Positions 31,737 through 41,444 are shown, numbered from the stretch's first letter. The stretch: DNA of 64,000 nt from Oscillospiraceae bacterium (GCA_015068825.1 SVJU01000002.1:1-64000); one strand, 5' to 3'. Made by a program: numbers and translations. Notes: generated from the letters alone by a model not told the origin.

Positions 31737-32861
31737 TTGAGAAAAACTTGTTTCATGATTATTTTATGCATAATTTTATGTTTTGATTTTAATGCTTATG
31801 CACTTTCTTTATCGGCAAAAAGCGCTGTTTTGATGGATCTTGCAACAAACGAGGTTTTATACGAAAAAAACGCGCATCAAAAGCTTTCTATGGCAAGTAC
31901 AACCAAAATTATGACTGCCATTTGTGCAATTGAAAATGCCGATATAAACAAAAAAGTTGATGTCAAAAAAAGTGCCATTGGTATTGAAGGCTCGTCTATG
32001 TATCTTAAATACAACGAAAAAATATCAATGGAAGATTTAATATACGGGCTTATGCTCTCATCCGGTAATGATGCGGCTGTTGCAATTGCGCTTGATATTT
32101 CGGGTTCTGTTGAGGAATTTGCCATTATTATGAACAAAACCGCACAAAAAATAGGTGCAAAAAATACACATTTTAAAAATCCAAACGGTCTTGATGAAAA
32201 AGACCATTACACAACCGCATACGATCTGGCACTTATAACATCTTATGCAATGAAGAATGAAACATTTTATAAAATTGTTTCAACCCTTCAGAAAAAACTT
32301 CCCAAAACAAATGTATCACCCGAAAGATATCTGCGAAATCACAACAAAATGCTTGCAATGTATGACGGATGCATCGGTGTTAAAACGGGTTTTACAAAAA
32401 AATCGGGAAGGTGTCTTGTAACGGGTGCAAAAAGGAATAATTTAGGCGTAATTGCCGTAACATTAAATGCTCCTGACGACTGGAACGACCATAAAAAAAT
32501 GCTCAACTTTGCATTTGATAATTATAAATCGGTTAAAATTATATCAAAAGGAAGCTACATACAGGGCGTAAATGTTAAAAAAGGAGATATTCCGTTTATA
32601 AAATGCGTTGCAAAAGACGATATTTACATAACTGCAAAAAAGGACAGCGAAATTTTATATGATATAAATATTTCTCTCCCCGAATATTTTAATGCACCAG
32701 TTACTTTTCTGGATGATGCGGGTACATTAACGGTTACATCCCGCAATAAAGAATATAAAACAAAAATAATAACAAACAGCAGTGCAAATATTTACATTAC
32801 CAATACCGAAAGGTATTTTGATAATTTAAAAAATATTATTTCGTACTTTATATGTACATAA
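31737..32861 (+). CDS. D-alanyl-D-alanine carboxypeptidase (PBP5/DacF family)
   Basis: The start is set at TTG 31737, six bases after TGAGGTG, giving MRKTCFMIILCIILCFDFNAYA, a signal peptide (374 residues). The penicillin-binding motifs are SMASTTKIM (SxxK), LSSGNDAAVAI (SxN) and GVKTGFTKKSGRC (KTG). These enzymes remove the terminal D-Ala of peptidoglycan stem peptides outside the membrane. A C-terminal beta domain (PBP5_C, about 260-330) and a final hydrophobic-aromatic stretch (NLKNIISYFICT) may provide weak membrane attachment. A sporulation-specific (DacF) or vegetative role cannot be separated by sequence alone. Confidence 0.92.
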   Translation: MRKTCFMIILCIILCFDFNAYALSLSAKSAVLMDLATNEVLYEKNAHQKLSMASTTKIMTAICAIENADINKKVDVKKSAIGIEGSSMYLKYNEKISMEDLIYGLMLSSGNDAAVAIALDISGSVEEFAIIMNKTAQKIGAKNTHFKNPNGLDEKDHYTTAYDLALITSYAMKNETFYKIVSTLQKKLPKTNVSPERYLRNHNKMLAMYDGCIGVKTGFTKKSGRCLVTGAKRNNLGVIAVTLNAPDDWNDHKKMLNFAFDNYKSVKIISKGSYIQGVNVKKGDIPFIKCVAKDDIYITAKKDSEILYDINISLPEYFNAPVTFLDDAGTLTVTSRNKEYKTKIITNSSANIYITNTERYFDNLKNIISYFICT

Positions 32862-32889
32862 AACCAAATCAAGAAAGGCCTGATAAACA

Positions 32890-33603
32890 ATGGAAGAAAA
32901 ATTAAGACTTCAAAAATATCTTGCAATGGCAAATGTTGCATCAAGAAGAGCATCGGAGGCTATAATCCTTGAAGGCAGAGTAAAGGTGAACGGATGCGTT
33001 GTAACCGAGCTTGGCACAAAGGTTTCGGCAAATGACAAGGTTGAAGTTGACGGTGAATTAGTTTTTATTGCAAAGAAAAAATACTATATAATGCTTAATA
33101 AGCCATCAGGATATGTTACCACTGCAAGCGATGAAATGGGCAGAAAAACCGTGCTCGATTTAATAAGTGATATAAACGACAGGGTGTATCCTATAGGAAG
33201 ACTTGACAAAGACACCGAAGGGCTTTTGCTTCTTACCAACGACGGTGATTTTGCTTATGAGGTTGCACATCCAAAACACAATGTTGAAAAGGTATATCAC
33301 GCATTTGTATCGGGTGTGCCGGGTAAGATTGCATTATCAAAGCTTGAAAAAGGCGTTATAATTGACGGAATAAAAACCAAAAGTGCTTATGTTGATGTTC
33401 TTGAGGTTGGCAAAAACAGCTCGGTTGTGGAAATTAAAATTCACGAGGGCAGAAACAGACAGGTAAGAAAAATGTTTGAAGCTGTAGGACACAAGGTTAT
33501 TGCGCTTCAAAGAGTTGCTGTGGGTAAAATAAGTCTTGGAAATCTGCCTATCGGGAAATGGCGTCATTTAACAGAAGCAGAAATTAAAATATTAAAATCT
33601 TAA
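32890..33603 (+). CDS. 23S rRNA pseudouridine synthase, RluB/RsuA family
   Basis: This 237-residue protein has an N-terminal S4 RNA-binding domain (RLQKYLAMANVASRRASEAIILEGRVKVNG, residues 4-50). The catalytic domain has the active Asp in GRLDKDTEGLLLLTNDGD, and the NRQVRKMFEAVGHKVIALQRV segment is characteristic. It should isomerise a uridine in rRNA; RluB (position 2605 of 23S) is the likely equivalent, since this is the usual Firmicutes member. GAAAGG lies upstream. A GNAT-like gene follows 13 bases downstream. Confidence 0.93.
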   Translation: MEEKLRLQKYLAMANVASRRASEAIILEGRVKVNGCVVTELGTKVSANDKVEVDGELVFIAKKKYYIMLNKPSGYVTTASDEMGRKTVLDLISDINDRVYPIGRLDKDTEGLLLLTNDGDFAYEVAHPKHNVEKVYHAFVSGVPGKIALSKLEKGVIIDGIKTKSAYVDVLEVGKNSSVVEIKIHEGRNRQVRKMFEAVGHKVIALQRVAVGKISLGNLPIGKWRHLTEAEIKILKS

Positions 33604-33616
33604 GGGGGATTTACAA

Positions 33617-34018
33617 ATGATAGAAATTAAACCATATATGGAGCTTGATGAAAATGCACAAAAAATATCTGGCATTACAAAAAAAGATGCACATACTTTT
33701 TTTATGATTGCAAAAGATAAAGATGAAATACTTGGTATAGGCACAATGAAGATATACGAAAATTACTCTGAATTTTGCGATGTATGGGTATGTGACGAAA
33801 TGTTTAAAATGCTTAATCACGGTATTGGAAAGGCAATGCTCAACTTTATTGAAAGACGCGAAATTTACCATGTTGTAAGCGAAAATGAAAATATATCCGA
33901 CCTTTTATATCTTTTAAGATTTAAAAAAGAAAAGGTTGAAATTGACGGTTTTGAAAACAAAAACGAAATTTTTTATGTTAATTTAAAAGGATATTTTGAT
34001 GCAAAATGCTCTGACTAA
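33617..34018 (+). CDS. Putative GNAT-like protein of unknown function
   Basis: This 133-residue protein shows a weak N-acetyltransferase pattern. FFMIAKDKDEILGIGTMKIYENYSEFCDVWVCDEM resembles the central strands, and HGIGKAMLNFIERREI stands where the acetyl-CoA loop (RxxGxG/A) would be. The final strand FKKEKVEIDGFENKNEIFYVNLKGYF fits the fold's end. The pyrophosphate loop is degenerate, so activity is uncertain. It follows the pseudouridine synthase in the same transcript. The family is often found in Clostridia with no assigned substrate. Confidence 0.6.
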   Translation: MIEIKPYMELDENAQKISGITKKDAHTFFMIAKDKDEILGIGTMKIYENYSEFCDVWVCDEMFKMLNHGIGKAMLNFIERREIYHVVSENENISDLLYLLRFKKEKVEIDGFENKNEIFYVNLKGYFDAKCSD

Positions 34019-34099
34019 AAAATTTTTAAAATTTTTTATATGTAAAAAAAGGAAATAAAGGAAATATGTCGAATAAGTAAGAATAAGGCGTTGAATTTT

Positions 34100-34136
34100 G
34101 ATTTGTTTGAAAAACCGGTTAAAAAACAAACAAATC
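34100..34136. promoter_or_regulatory. Inverted repeat upstream of the decarboxylase operon
   Basis: GATTTGTTTG (34100-34109) and CAAACAAATC (34127-34136) are perfect 10-base arms around a 17-base spacer containing AACCGGTT. It lies about 65 bases before the first gene of the sodium-pump operon and has no T-run. An operator or a 5' leader hairpin are both possible. Confidence 0.4.
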
Positions 34137-34202
34137 ATCCTTAAATATATACATTGGCAATAGCTTTTTAAGCGTATTTTGCCGGAAAAGAGAGGTTATA
34201 TG

Positions 34203-35696
34203 ATGGATAAACTCGACAATCTACGAAATGTCAAAAGCGAAGTTTTACTTGGCGGCGGCAAAGAAAAGATTGACAAGCAACACTCTTTAAACAAGTTAAC
34301 AGCACGAGAAAGAATAAGCTACCTTTTAGACGAAGGCAGCTTTGTTGAGCTTGATGCACTTGTTTCGCAGAGAATGGGCATTAAATACTCTGATAAGAAT
34401 TTAGCTTGCGATGGTGTTGTTTGCGGTTACGGTACAATTATGGACAGACCTGTTTGTGTTTATGCTCAGGATTATACCGTACTTGGTGCATCGCTTGGTG
34501 AAATGCACGCAAACAAAATCTTAAAGGTTATGGATATGGCCGCAAAAACGGGCGTACCTGTAATTGGACTTACAGAATCGGCAGGAATAAGATTAAAAGA
34601 AGGTTTAAATGCACTTGACGGACTTGGAAAAATTTTAGCAAAAGCAGCTTCTTTGTCTGGTGTTGTTCCGCAAATAAGCGTTGTTATGGGTCCTTTGGCA
34701 GGTATTGCATCTTCAATAAGTCAGCTTTCTGACTTTACATTTATGACCGATAAAACAAGTTCACTTTTTGTAAACGGTCCTCAGGTTGTAAAAGGCAATA
34801 GCCATAATGATGTTACAGCCGAAAGCCTTGGCGGTGCTAAAAAGTGCCTTGAAAACGGAAAAGCTCATTTTGTTTATGAAGGCGACAAAGAATGTCTTGA
34901 TGCTGTTAAAGATTTTCTTTCATTCCTTCCTGACAACAACTTAAGCGATACTCTTTATATGGGCGAAACAGATGATATCAACAGAATTTCTTCTGTATTA
35001 AACCAGATAAATCCTGATGATATAAACACTATCATTACCGAAATTGTTGATAACGGCAGATTTGTTGAAATTCAAAAGGATTATGCAAAAAATATAATTG
35101 CAGGTTTTGCACATCTTGGTGGCGAGAGCATTGGTATTGTTGCAAACAACGGTCTTCTTGACACAAAAGGATGCGAAAAGATATCAAGATTTGTAAGATT
35201 TTTAGATAGCTTCAATATTCCTGTTTTAACATTTACAAATGTAGATGGATTTGAAGTTTCTCTTGATGAAGAGGACACAATAACAAAAGCGGCGGCAAAT
35301 CTTATTTGCGCATATTCAGAGGCTACCGTTGCTAAAATCAATGTTATAACAGGAAAGGCAAGCGGCGGTGCATATCTTTGCATGGGTTCAAAGCACATTG
35401 GTGCAGATGTTGTATTCTCTTATCCCGATGCAGAAATAAGCGTTCTTTCTTCATCTGCAGCGGCAAACATTATGTTTAAAGACGATATTGCCGAAAGTGA
35501 TGATCCGATAAACGAAAGAAAAGCTAAAATAGAAGAATACAAAGAAAAAGAGGCTAACCCGTATGTTGCGGCTTCACTTGGCTTTGTTGACGATGTTATA
35601 GAGCCTGATTCTTCAAGACCGAGAATTATTTCTGCTCTTTTACTTCTTGCAGGAAAAAGAGAATCGGGACTTTCTAAAAAACACAGAAGTAACTAA
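34203..35696 (+). CDS. Acyl-CoA carboxyltransferase subunit (methylmalonyl-CoA decarboxylase alpha-like)
   Basis: The start is ATG 34203 (497 residues) or ATG 34200, behind AGAGAGG. The protein has the two crotonase-like halves of the biotin-dependent carboxyltransferase family (MmdA/PccB/12S). N-terminal HSLNKLTARERISYLLDEGSF is diagnostic. The first oxyanion region VIGLTESAGIRLKEGLNALDGLGKI and the second KINVITGKASGGAYLCMGSKHIGAD follow. Relative to typical MmdA the first half is divergent (ESAG in place of SGGA). It should transfer CO2 between an acyl-CoA such as methylmalonyl-CoA and biotin on the carrier protein encoded two genes downstream. Glutaconyl- or malonyl-CoA substrates are not excluded. 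Confidence 0.85.
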   Translation: MDKLDNLRNVKSEVLLGGGKEKIDKQHSLNKLTARERISYLLDEGSFVELDALVSQRMGIKYSDKNLACDGVVCGYGTIMDRPVCVYAQDYTVLGASLGEMHANKILKVMDMAAKTGVPVIGLTESAGIRLKEGLNALDGLGKILAKAASLSGVVPQISVVMGPLAGIASSISQLSDFTFMTDKTSSLFVNGPQVVKGNSHNDVTAESLGGAKKCLENGKAHFVYEGDKECLDAVKDFLSFLPDNNLSDTLYMGETDDINRISSVLNQINPDDINTIITEIVDNGRFVEIQKDYAKNIIAGFAHLGGESIGIVANNGLLDTKGCEKISRFVRFLDSFNIPVLTFTNVDGFEVSLDEEDTITKAAANLICAYSEATVAKINVITGKASGGAYLCMGSKHIGADVVFSYPDAEISVLSSSAAANIMFKDDIAESDDPINERKAKIEEYKEKEANPYVAASLGFVDDVIEPDSSRPRIISALLLLAGKRESGLSKKHRSN

Positions 35697-35734
35697 TTTG
35701 AACGACTAAAATTATTATAAGCGTGGTGATATTT

Positions 35735-36103
35735 ATGGTAAACTGGGGTAATGCAATTTTGGTTGCCGTTTTGGGACTTGCAACAGTTTTTGCAGTGCTT
35801 ATAATCATTATGGTGGCAATTATGATTATGGCAAAAATATTTGCACCGGCAAAAAAAGAAACTCCCAAAAAGGAAGAAATTTTAAATAAGCCAGTTAAGA
35901 ATACTGTGTCTGTTCCTAAAAAAGACATTATTGTGGAAGTAAGAGAGGATACCGAGCTTATTGCAGTTTTTGCAGCTGCTATTGCGGCATCGCTTAATAC
36001 TTCAACATACAATCTTAAAATCAAATCTTACAGACGACTTGGCGAAGCAAAATCAAGCTGGCAGAACATATCAAGAAAAGAAAACATATATACAAAACTT
36101 TAA
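35735..36103 (+). CDS. oadG: Sodium pump decarboxylase gamma subunit (OadG family)
   Basis: This 122-residue protein starts at MVNWGNAILVAVLGLATVFAVLIIIMVAIMIMAKIF, a single membrane helix typical of OadG, behind GGTGAT. A charged, Pro/Lys-rich linker and a C-terminal segment follow (EDTELIAVFAAAIAASLNTSTYNLKIKSYRRLG), conserved in the clostridial gamma subunits. It anchors the carboxyltransferase to the membrane decarboxylase and helps assemble the complex. The GTG four codons upstream is an alternative start. It lies between the acyl-CoA carboxyltransferase and biotin carrier genes. Confidence 0.88.
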   Translation: MVNWGNAILVAVLGLATVFAVLIIIMVAIMIMAKIFAPAKKETPKKEEILNKPVKNTVSVPKKDIIVEVREDTELIAVFAAAIAASLNTSTYNLKIKSYRRLGEAKSSWQNISRKENIYTKL

Positions 36104-36145
36104 TAAATTGTCTTAAAAATCAAAGACGGAAACGGAGATAAAATT

Positions 36146-36562
36146 ATGAGAAAGTTTAATATAACAGTAAACGGAAATTGTTATGAAGTTGTAGTAGAAG
36201 AAGTTGGTGGCGTAGCAAGCGCACCTGTTGCACCGGTTGCTCCTGTTGCTCCTGTTGCACCCGCACCTGCAGCAGCTCCTGCTCCTGCACCGGCTCCCGC
36301 ACCAAAAGCAGAAGAAGCTCCAAAAGCAGCTCCTTCAGGCGCTCAGGGCAGCATTGCAATATCTGCTCCAATGCCCGGAACAATTATGGATATCAAAGTT
36401 AATGTTGGTGACAGCGTTGAAGAAGGTCAGGCAGTTGTAATACTTGAAGCTATGAAAATGGAAAACGATATTGTTGCTCCTTCTTCAGGTACAGTTGCTT
36501 CTATCAATGTTTCAAAAGGCGACAGTGTAAATTCGGGCGATGTTTTAATCACTCTTAACTAA
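36146..36562 (+). CDS. Biotin carboxyl carrier protein of the decarboxylase complex
   Basis: This 138-residue protein has a short N-terminal beta segment (FNITVNGNCYEVVVEEVGG). A highly Ala/Pro-rich flexible linker follows (about residues 25-62), then a biotinyl domain (65-138) with the biotin-accepting Lys in VILEAMKMENDIVAP. It carries carboxyl-biotin between the carboxyltransferase subunits and the membrane OadB. The linker is encoded by GC-richer repeats that produce misleading Leu/Gln-rich antisense reading frames. One carrier appears to serve both carboxyltransferases of this cluster, because each lacks its own biotin domain. Confidence 0.95.
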   Translation: MRKFNITVNGNCYEVVVEEVGGVASAPVAPVAPVAPVAPAPAAAPAPAPAPAPKAEEAPKAAPSGAQGSIAISAPMPGTIMDIKVNVGDSVEEGQAVVILEAMKMENDIVAPSSGTVASINVSKGDSVNSGDVLITLN

Positions 36563-36601
36563 CAAAGAATTTTACTTATTTTGACGAAAGGGTGACAAAA
36601 A

Positions 36602-37840
36602 TTGGGTCAATTATTTATTGATGGTATAAAGAGCTTTGCTGGAAGCACAGGCCTTGCAAGAATTTTTGCAGCTACTTCATCAAGTGCCTTTGCAGTTAAT
36701 GGAATTGATGCAGGCGTAATTATAATGATTTGTATTGCATGTGTGCTTTTATACCTTGCAATTGTAAAACAGTTTGAACCGTTACTTCTTCTTCCTATAG
36801 CATTTGGTATGCTTCTTACAAACCTTCCGGGTGCAGGAGTATTCCACGCAGAGTTTTTTACAGGTGAAGATGCAATTAAAAACGGTTTAGACTTTGGTAA
36901 GATACTTCACGATGGCGGTCTTTTAGACCTTTTGTACTTAGGTGTTAAGCTTGGAATTTATCCACCGCTTATCTTTCTTGGAATTGGTGCTATGACAGAC
37001 TTTAGCCCGCTTATTGCAAACCCAAAAAGTCTTCTTTTGGGTGCAGCGGCTCAGCTTGGCGTATTTACCGCATTTTTAGGTGCGCTTTTATTAGGATTTA
37101 CAATCCCCGAGGCTATGTCAATTGGTATTATTGGCGGTGCTGATGGTCCTACTGCTATATTTGTAACAAAAACACTTGCTGCACATCTGCTTCCTGCAAT
37201 AGCAATTGCGGCTTACTCTTATATGGCACTTATTCCTATTATTCAGCCTCCTATTATGAAGGCATTCACAACCAAAAAGGAAAGAAGCATTAAAATGGAA
37301 CAGCTTCGTCCTGTAAGCAAAACAGAAAAAATTCTTTTCCCCATTGTTGTTACAATAATTGTTGCACTATTTGTACCAGACGCTGTATCTTTGGTAGGTA
37401 CTCTTATGCTTGGTAACTTATTTAAAGAAACAGGCGTTGCAGACAGACTTTCAAAAACAGCTCAGAATGAGCTTATGAATATTATTACAATTTTCCTTGG
37501 TGTTACAGTTGGTGCAACCGCAACAGCAGATATGTTCTTAAGACCGCAAACTTTGTTTATTATTGTTTTAGGTCTTGTGGCATTTGCATTTTCAACCTTT
37601 GGCGGTATAATGCTTGGAAAATTAATGTGCAAATTAACAGGTGGAAAAATCAATCCGCTTATTGGTTCGGCAGGTGTATCGGCAGTACCTATGGCTGCCA
37701 GAGTTTCGCAGACTGTAGGACAGAAGGAAAACCCTACAAACTATCTTCTTATGCACGCAATGGGACCAAATGTTGCAGGTGTAATTGGCTCGGCAGTTGC
37801 CGCAGGCGTATTTTTATCACTTGCTAAATTGTTTATTTAA
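36602..37840 (+). CDS. oadB: Sodium-translocating decarboxylase beta subunit (OadB/MmdB/GcdB)
   Basis: This 412-residue polytopic membrane protein starts with TTG behind AAAGGGTG. It matches Oad[31 protein letters not shown] with the essential Asp, and [19 protein letters not shown]. The C-terminal half has [48 protein letters not shown]. It decarboxylates carboxybiotin and exports Na+, using the energy of decarboxylation. The N-terminal 30 residues are an extension before the first helix, as in clostridial forms. Two carboxyltransferases in the operon share it. Confidence 0.94.
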   Translation: MGQLFIDGIKSFAGSTGLARIFAATSSSAFAVNGIDAGVIIMICIACVLLYLAIVKQFEPLLLLPIAFGMLLTNLPGAGVFHAEFFTGEDAIKNGLDFGKILHDGGLLDLLYLGVKLGIYPPLIFLGIGAMTDFSPLIANPKSLLLGAAAQLGVFTAFLGALLLGFTIPEAMSIGIIGGADGPTAIFVTKTLAAHLLPAIAIAAYSYMALIPIIQPPIMKAFTTKKERSIKMEQLRPVSKTEKILFPIVVTIIVALFVPDAVSLVGTLMLGNLFKETGVADRLSKTAQNELMNIITIFLGVTVGATATADMFLRPQTLFIIVLGLVAFAFSTFGGIMLGKLMCKLTGGKINPLIGSAGVSAVPMAARVSQTVGQKENPTNYLLMHAMGPNVAGVIGSAVAAGVFLSLAKLFI

Positions 37841-37856
37841 GGGAGGTTAAAATTTT

Positions 37857-39260
37857 ATGGCTAATAAAAGCGTTAAAATTACCGAAACAATTTTAAGGGA
37901 CGCTCATCAGTCGCTTATTGCAACAAGAATGACAACCGACGAAATGCTTCCTATTGTAGAAAAAATGGATAAAGTAGGCTATCATTCATTAGAAGCATGG
38001 GGCGGCGCAACCTTTGATGCTTGTCTTAGATTTTTGAATGAAGACCCCTGGGAAAGATTAAGAAAAATCAAATCTAAAACTCCAAATACAAAATTGCAGA
38101 TGCTTTTCAGAGGACAAAACATTTTAGGATACCGTCACTATGCAGACGATGTTGTTGAATATTTTGTTCAGAAATCAATTGCAAACGGTATTGATATTAT
38201 AAGAATATTTGACGCACTAAATGATGTAAGAAACCTTCAGACTGCAATAAACGCAACAAAAAAAGAAGGCGGACATGTTCAGGCGGCTATATCTTACACA
38301 ATAAGCCCTGTTCATAATATTGAATTTTTTGTAAAACTTGCAAAAGAATACGAAAACTGCGGTGCAGATTCAATCTGTATTAAAGATATGGCAGGACTAC
38401 TTATTCCGTACGAAGCAGAAAAACTTGTTAAAGAGCTTAAAAAGAATGTTAAAGTTCCAATTCAATTGCACACTCACTACACAAGCGGTGTAGCATCTAT
38501 GACATATTTAAAAGCTATTGAAGCAGGTGTTGACATTGTTGACTGTGCGCTATCTCCATTATCTATGGGTACAAGCCAGCCTGCAACAGAGCCACTTGTT
38601 AAAGCGCTTGAAGGAACTGCTTACGATACAGGCATTAATCTTGATGCACTTACCGAAATTGCAGATTACTTTAAACCTTTAAGAGAAGAATATTTAAGCT
38701 CTGGTCTTTTAAACACAAAGGTTCTTGGTGTAGATATCAACACATTAAAATATCAGGTTCCCGGCGGAATGTTATCTAACCTTGTATCACAGCTTAAACA
38801 GCAGAATGCAGAAGATAAATTTGAAGAAGTATTAAAAGAAATTCCGCGCGTCAGAGAAGATTTAGGCTGGCTTCCGCTTGTTACACCTACAAGTCAGATT
38901 GTTGGAACACAGGCAGTTTTAAATGTTCTTATGGGCGAAAGATACAAAATGGTTACCAAAGAAACAAAAGGTATTGTAAAAGGCGAATATGGCAGAACTC
39001 CCGTTAAAATTTCAGATGAATTTACAAAGAAAATTATCGGCGACGAAAAACCAATCACATGCCGTCCTGCAGACCTTATTAAGCCTGAGCTTGATACAAT
39101 AAGAGAAAAATGCAAAGAATACATTGAACAAGACGAAGATGTTTTATCTTATGCATTATTCGATCAGGTTGCAGAAAAATATTTTGAACAAAGAAGAGCA
39201 GCTAAATATAAAGTTGACGCTTCTTTAGCAGATATGACCGACAAAACCTATCCTGTTTGA
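37857..39260 (+). CDS. oadA: Oxaloacetate decarboxylase alpha / pyruvate carboxyltransferase subunit
   Basis: This 467-residue protein comprises the DRE-TIM barrel carboxyltransferase domain (ITETILRDAHQSLIATRM with metal Asp). It also has LQMLFRGQNILGYRHYADD, the carbamylated Lys region CIKDMAGLL and the zinc-binding LHTHYTSGVA. The conserved PycA/OadA C-terminal domain (YQVPGGMLSNL) follows. It has no biotin domain, unlike full-length OadA, so it must use the separate carrier. It transfers CO2 from oxaloacetate to biotin (or from biotin to pyruvate). GGGAGG lies upstream; a strong terminator follows. Confidence 0.94.
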   Translation: MANKSVKITETILRDAHQSLIATRMTTDEMLPIVEKMDKVGYHSLEAWGGATFDACLRFLNEDPWERLRKIKSKTPNTKLQMLFRGQNILGYRHYADDVVEYFVQKSIANGIDIIRIFDALNDVRNLQTAINATKKEGGHVQAAISYTISPVHNIEFFVKLAKEYENCGADSICIKDMAGLLIPYEAEKLVKELKKNVKVPIQLHTHYTSGVASMTYLKAIEAGVDIVDCALSPLSMGTSQPATEPLVKALEGTAYDTGINLDALTEIADYFKPLREEYLSSGLLNTKVLGVDINTLKYQVPGGMLSNLVSQLKQQNAEDKFEEVLKEIPRVREDLGWLPLVTPTSQIVGTQAVLNVLMGERYKMVTKETKGIVKGEYGRTPVKISDEFTKKIIGDEKPITCRPADLIKPELDTIREKCKEYIEQDEDVLSYALFDQVAEKYFEQRRAAKYKVDASLADMTDKTYPV

Positions 39261-39266
39261 TAAAAT

Positions 39267-39300
39267 AAAAACCCTTTCTCATTAAAGAGAAAGGGTTTTT

Positions 39301-39303
<3 letters not shown>
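39267..39303. terminator. Bidirectional terminator after oadA and pyrR
   Basis: The arms AACCCTTTCTC and GAGAAAGGGTT surround ATTAAA, with A-run and T-run on either side. It serves both convergent operons; the pyrR stop lies at its edge. Confidence 0.9.
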
Positions 39304-39852
<549 letters not shown>

Positions 39853-39870
39853 TTAAAGGTTTTAAAAAAC

Positions 39871-39899
39871 AAAAGCCTCACCAAAAAGATGAGGCTTTT
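39871..39899 (-). terminator. Terminator between uraA and pyrR
   Basis: On the minus strand the arms AAAAGCCTCA and TGAGGCTTTT surround TCTTTTTGG and are followed by GTTTTTT. It would limit read-through from uraA into pyrR. Confidence 0.8.
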
Positions 39900-39915
39900 T
39901 AGCTTAAATTTTTAA

Positions 39916-41274
39916 TTATTCAGCTTTTTTAGAAAGAATAAGGTTTGTTATAATTCCAAGTATTAAAGCACAGGCAATAGCTGTTAAAGTAACTTTACCA
40001 AATGTTAATGTAAGACCGCCGATACCTGCAATTAAAATTACGCTGACAACAAAAAGGTTTCTGTTTTCTTCAAGGTCAATGTTTTTAAACATTTTAAGAC
40101 CGCTTACAGCAATAAATCCGTAAAGTGCCATACAAACGCCGCCCATTACGCAAGATGGAATTGAATTAACAAATGCAATAAACGGAGCGATAAATGAAAC
40201 AATTATTGCACCAACTGCTGCTGCAATGATTGTTACTACAGATGCATTTCTTGTAATAGCAACACATCCAACAGATTCACCGTATGTTGTGTTGGGGCAT
40301 CCACCAAAGAAAGCACCAACCATTGAACCAATACCATCACCTAAAAGTGTTCTGTGAAGACCTGGTTCTTTAAGAAGGTCTTTTTCTATAATAGAAGAAA
40401 TGTTTTTGTGGTCTGCAATATGTTCTGCAAAAACAACAAATGCAACAGGAACATAAGCTACTGCGATTGTTGCAATGTAAGAACCTGTTACTTCGCCCAT
40501 ACCGCCAAATGCAGTAAGGAATGTAAAGTCAGGAACCTGAACAAATGTATTTAGTGTAACTCCACCTTCAACAAGTGCCATAAATGGAGCAAAGTTTATA
40601 ACTTTAAGAGCATCAAGACCAGCTATGTTACCAATTATAGTAAAGATTGTAGCGGTAACATAACCTGCAACAATACCAATAATAAACGGAATTAATTTTA
40701 TCATTTTTTTGCCGTATGTTGAACAAAGCATTGTTGTAAATAGTGTTACAAGTCCGCATATTAAGCAAACGATAGGTGCTGCAAGCTGAGCACCGTCCTG
40801 ACCAACAATGTTGCCTTTAACAATATCGCCAACAGCATTGCCTGCAAGTGAAAGACCAATAATTGCAACGGTAGGACCAATAACAACAGCAGGCATTAAT
40901 TTATCAATCCAGTTTGTACCTACAAATTTAACAACAATTGCAATAACAACATAAACAAGACCTGCAAAAATTGCACCGATTATAAGTCCCAAATAACCAA
41001 GTGCCATACTTGTAGCACCTGCAAATGCGGCAAACATTGAAGCAATAAACGCAAAAGATGAACCTAAAAATACAGGGCTTTTTTTCTTTGTGAATAAAAC
41101 ATAAACAAGTGTCCCCACACCTGCACCAAACAGTGCTGCAGCTGAGCTCATATTGTTACCTACAATAACAGGAACAACAAGTGTTGCAGCCATAATAGCA
41201 AGTAGCTGCTGGATTGCGAAAACGATAAGCTGACCAAATTTTGGTTTATCGTTTACATCAAAAAACAATTTCAT
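39916..41274 (-). CDS. uraA: Uracil permease (nucleobase:cation symporter-2 family)
   Basis: This 452-residue membrane protein has about 14 hydrophobic segments and the NCS2 family signature. VVFAEHIADHKNISSIIEKDLLKEPGLHRTLLGDGIGSMVGAFFGGCPNTTYGESVGCVAITRNAS contains the Glu and Gln/Gly-Glu substrate-binding residues typical of UraA. Uracil is preferred over xanthine because of PNTTYGE and the neighbouring pyrR. It imports uracil for Upp. Its promoter and a structured leader lie upstream. ACTCCTTTTG-type complement (AAAGGAGTAGG) is the RBS. Confidence 0.93.
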   Translation of the reverse strand: MKLFFDVNDKPKFGQLIVFAIQQLLAIMAATLVVPVIVGNNMSSAAALFGAGVGTLVYVLFTKKKSPVFLGSSFAFIASMFAAFAGATSMALGYLGLIIGAIFAGLVYVVIAIVVKFVGTNWIDKLMPAVVIGPTVAIIGLSLAGNAVGDIVKGNIVGQDGAQLAAPIVCLICGLVTLFTTMLCSTYGKKMIKLIPFIIGIVAGYVTATIFTIIGNIAGLDALKVINFAPFMALVEGGVTLNTFVQVPDFTFLTAFGGMGEVTGSYIATIAVAYVPVAFVVFAEHIADHKNISSIIEKDLLKEPGLHRTLLGDGIGSMVGAFFGGCPNTTYGESVGCVAITRNASVVTIIAAAVGAIIVSFIAPFIAFVNSIPSCVMGGVCMALYGFIAVSGLKMFKNIDLEENRNLFVVSVILIAGIGGLTLTFGKVTLTAIACALILGIITNLILSKKAE

Positions 41275-41322
41275 TTAGTACCTACTCCTTTTGTATAAAA
41301 GTTTTTTACAAAGATAAATTTA

Positions 41323-41368
41323 ATCAATAAAAAAGCCTTATCTGCAATTTTTATGATGCAGACAAGGC
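41323..41368 (-). terminator. Attenuator terminator in the uraA leader
   Basis: On the minus strand GCCTTGTCTGC and GCAGATAAGGC (one G-T pair) form an 11-bp stem followed by TTTTTTATTG, about 50 bases before the uraA start. It lies downstream of the hairpin at 41397-41430, the arrangement of an attenuator. Confidence 0.85.
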
Positions 41369-41396
41369 AATTTAAATGCAACTTAAATCAGGTTAA

Positions 41397-41430
41397 ATCT
41401 TGCCGATGTCCCGCATCGGATTAAAGATAT
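41397..41430 (-). promoter_or_regulatory. PyrR-binding-loop-like hairpin in the uraA leader
   Basis: On the minus strand the hairpin reads ATCTTTAA, upper stem CCGATG / CATCGG with loop CGGGA, and closing CAAGAT. The lower stem ATCTT/AAGAT, an internal bulge after CUUUAA and a CGnGA loop resemble the PyrR anti-antiterminator (CUUUAA ... CGUGA ... AAGG). UMP-bound PyrR holding this hairpin would favour the downstream terminator. The match to the consensus is incomplete. Confidence 0.55.
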
Positions 41431-41444
41431 CTTGCTTAAGATTC

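Noticed and set aside
36156-36440. Leu/Gln-rich and His-rich frames on both strands
   Set aside because: They are out-of-frame readings of the Ala/Pro linker in the biotin carrier gene.
41340-41400. ACCTGAT in the uraA leader considered as a TPP riboswitch core
   Set aside because: The other TPP blocks (CTGAGA and the second conserved arm) are absent, and the gene carries uracil.
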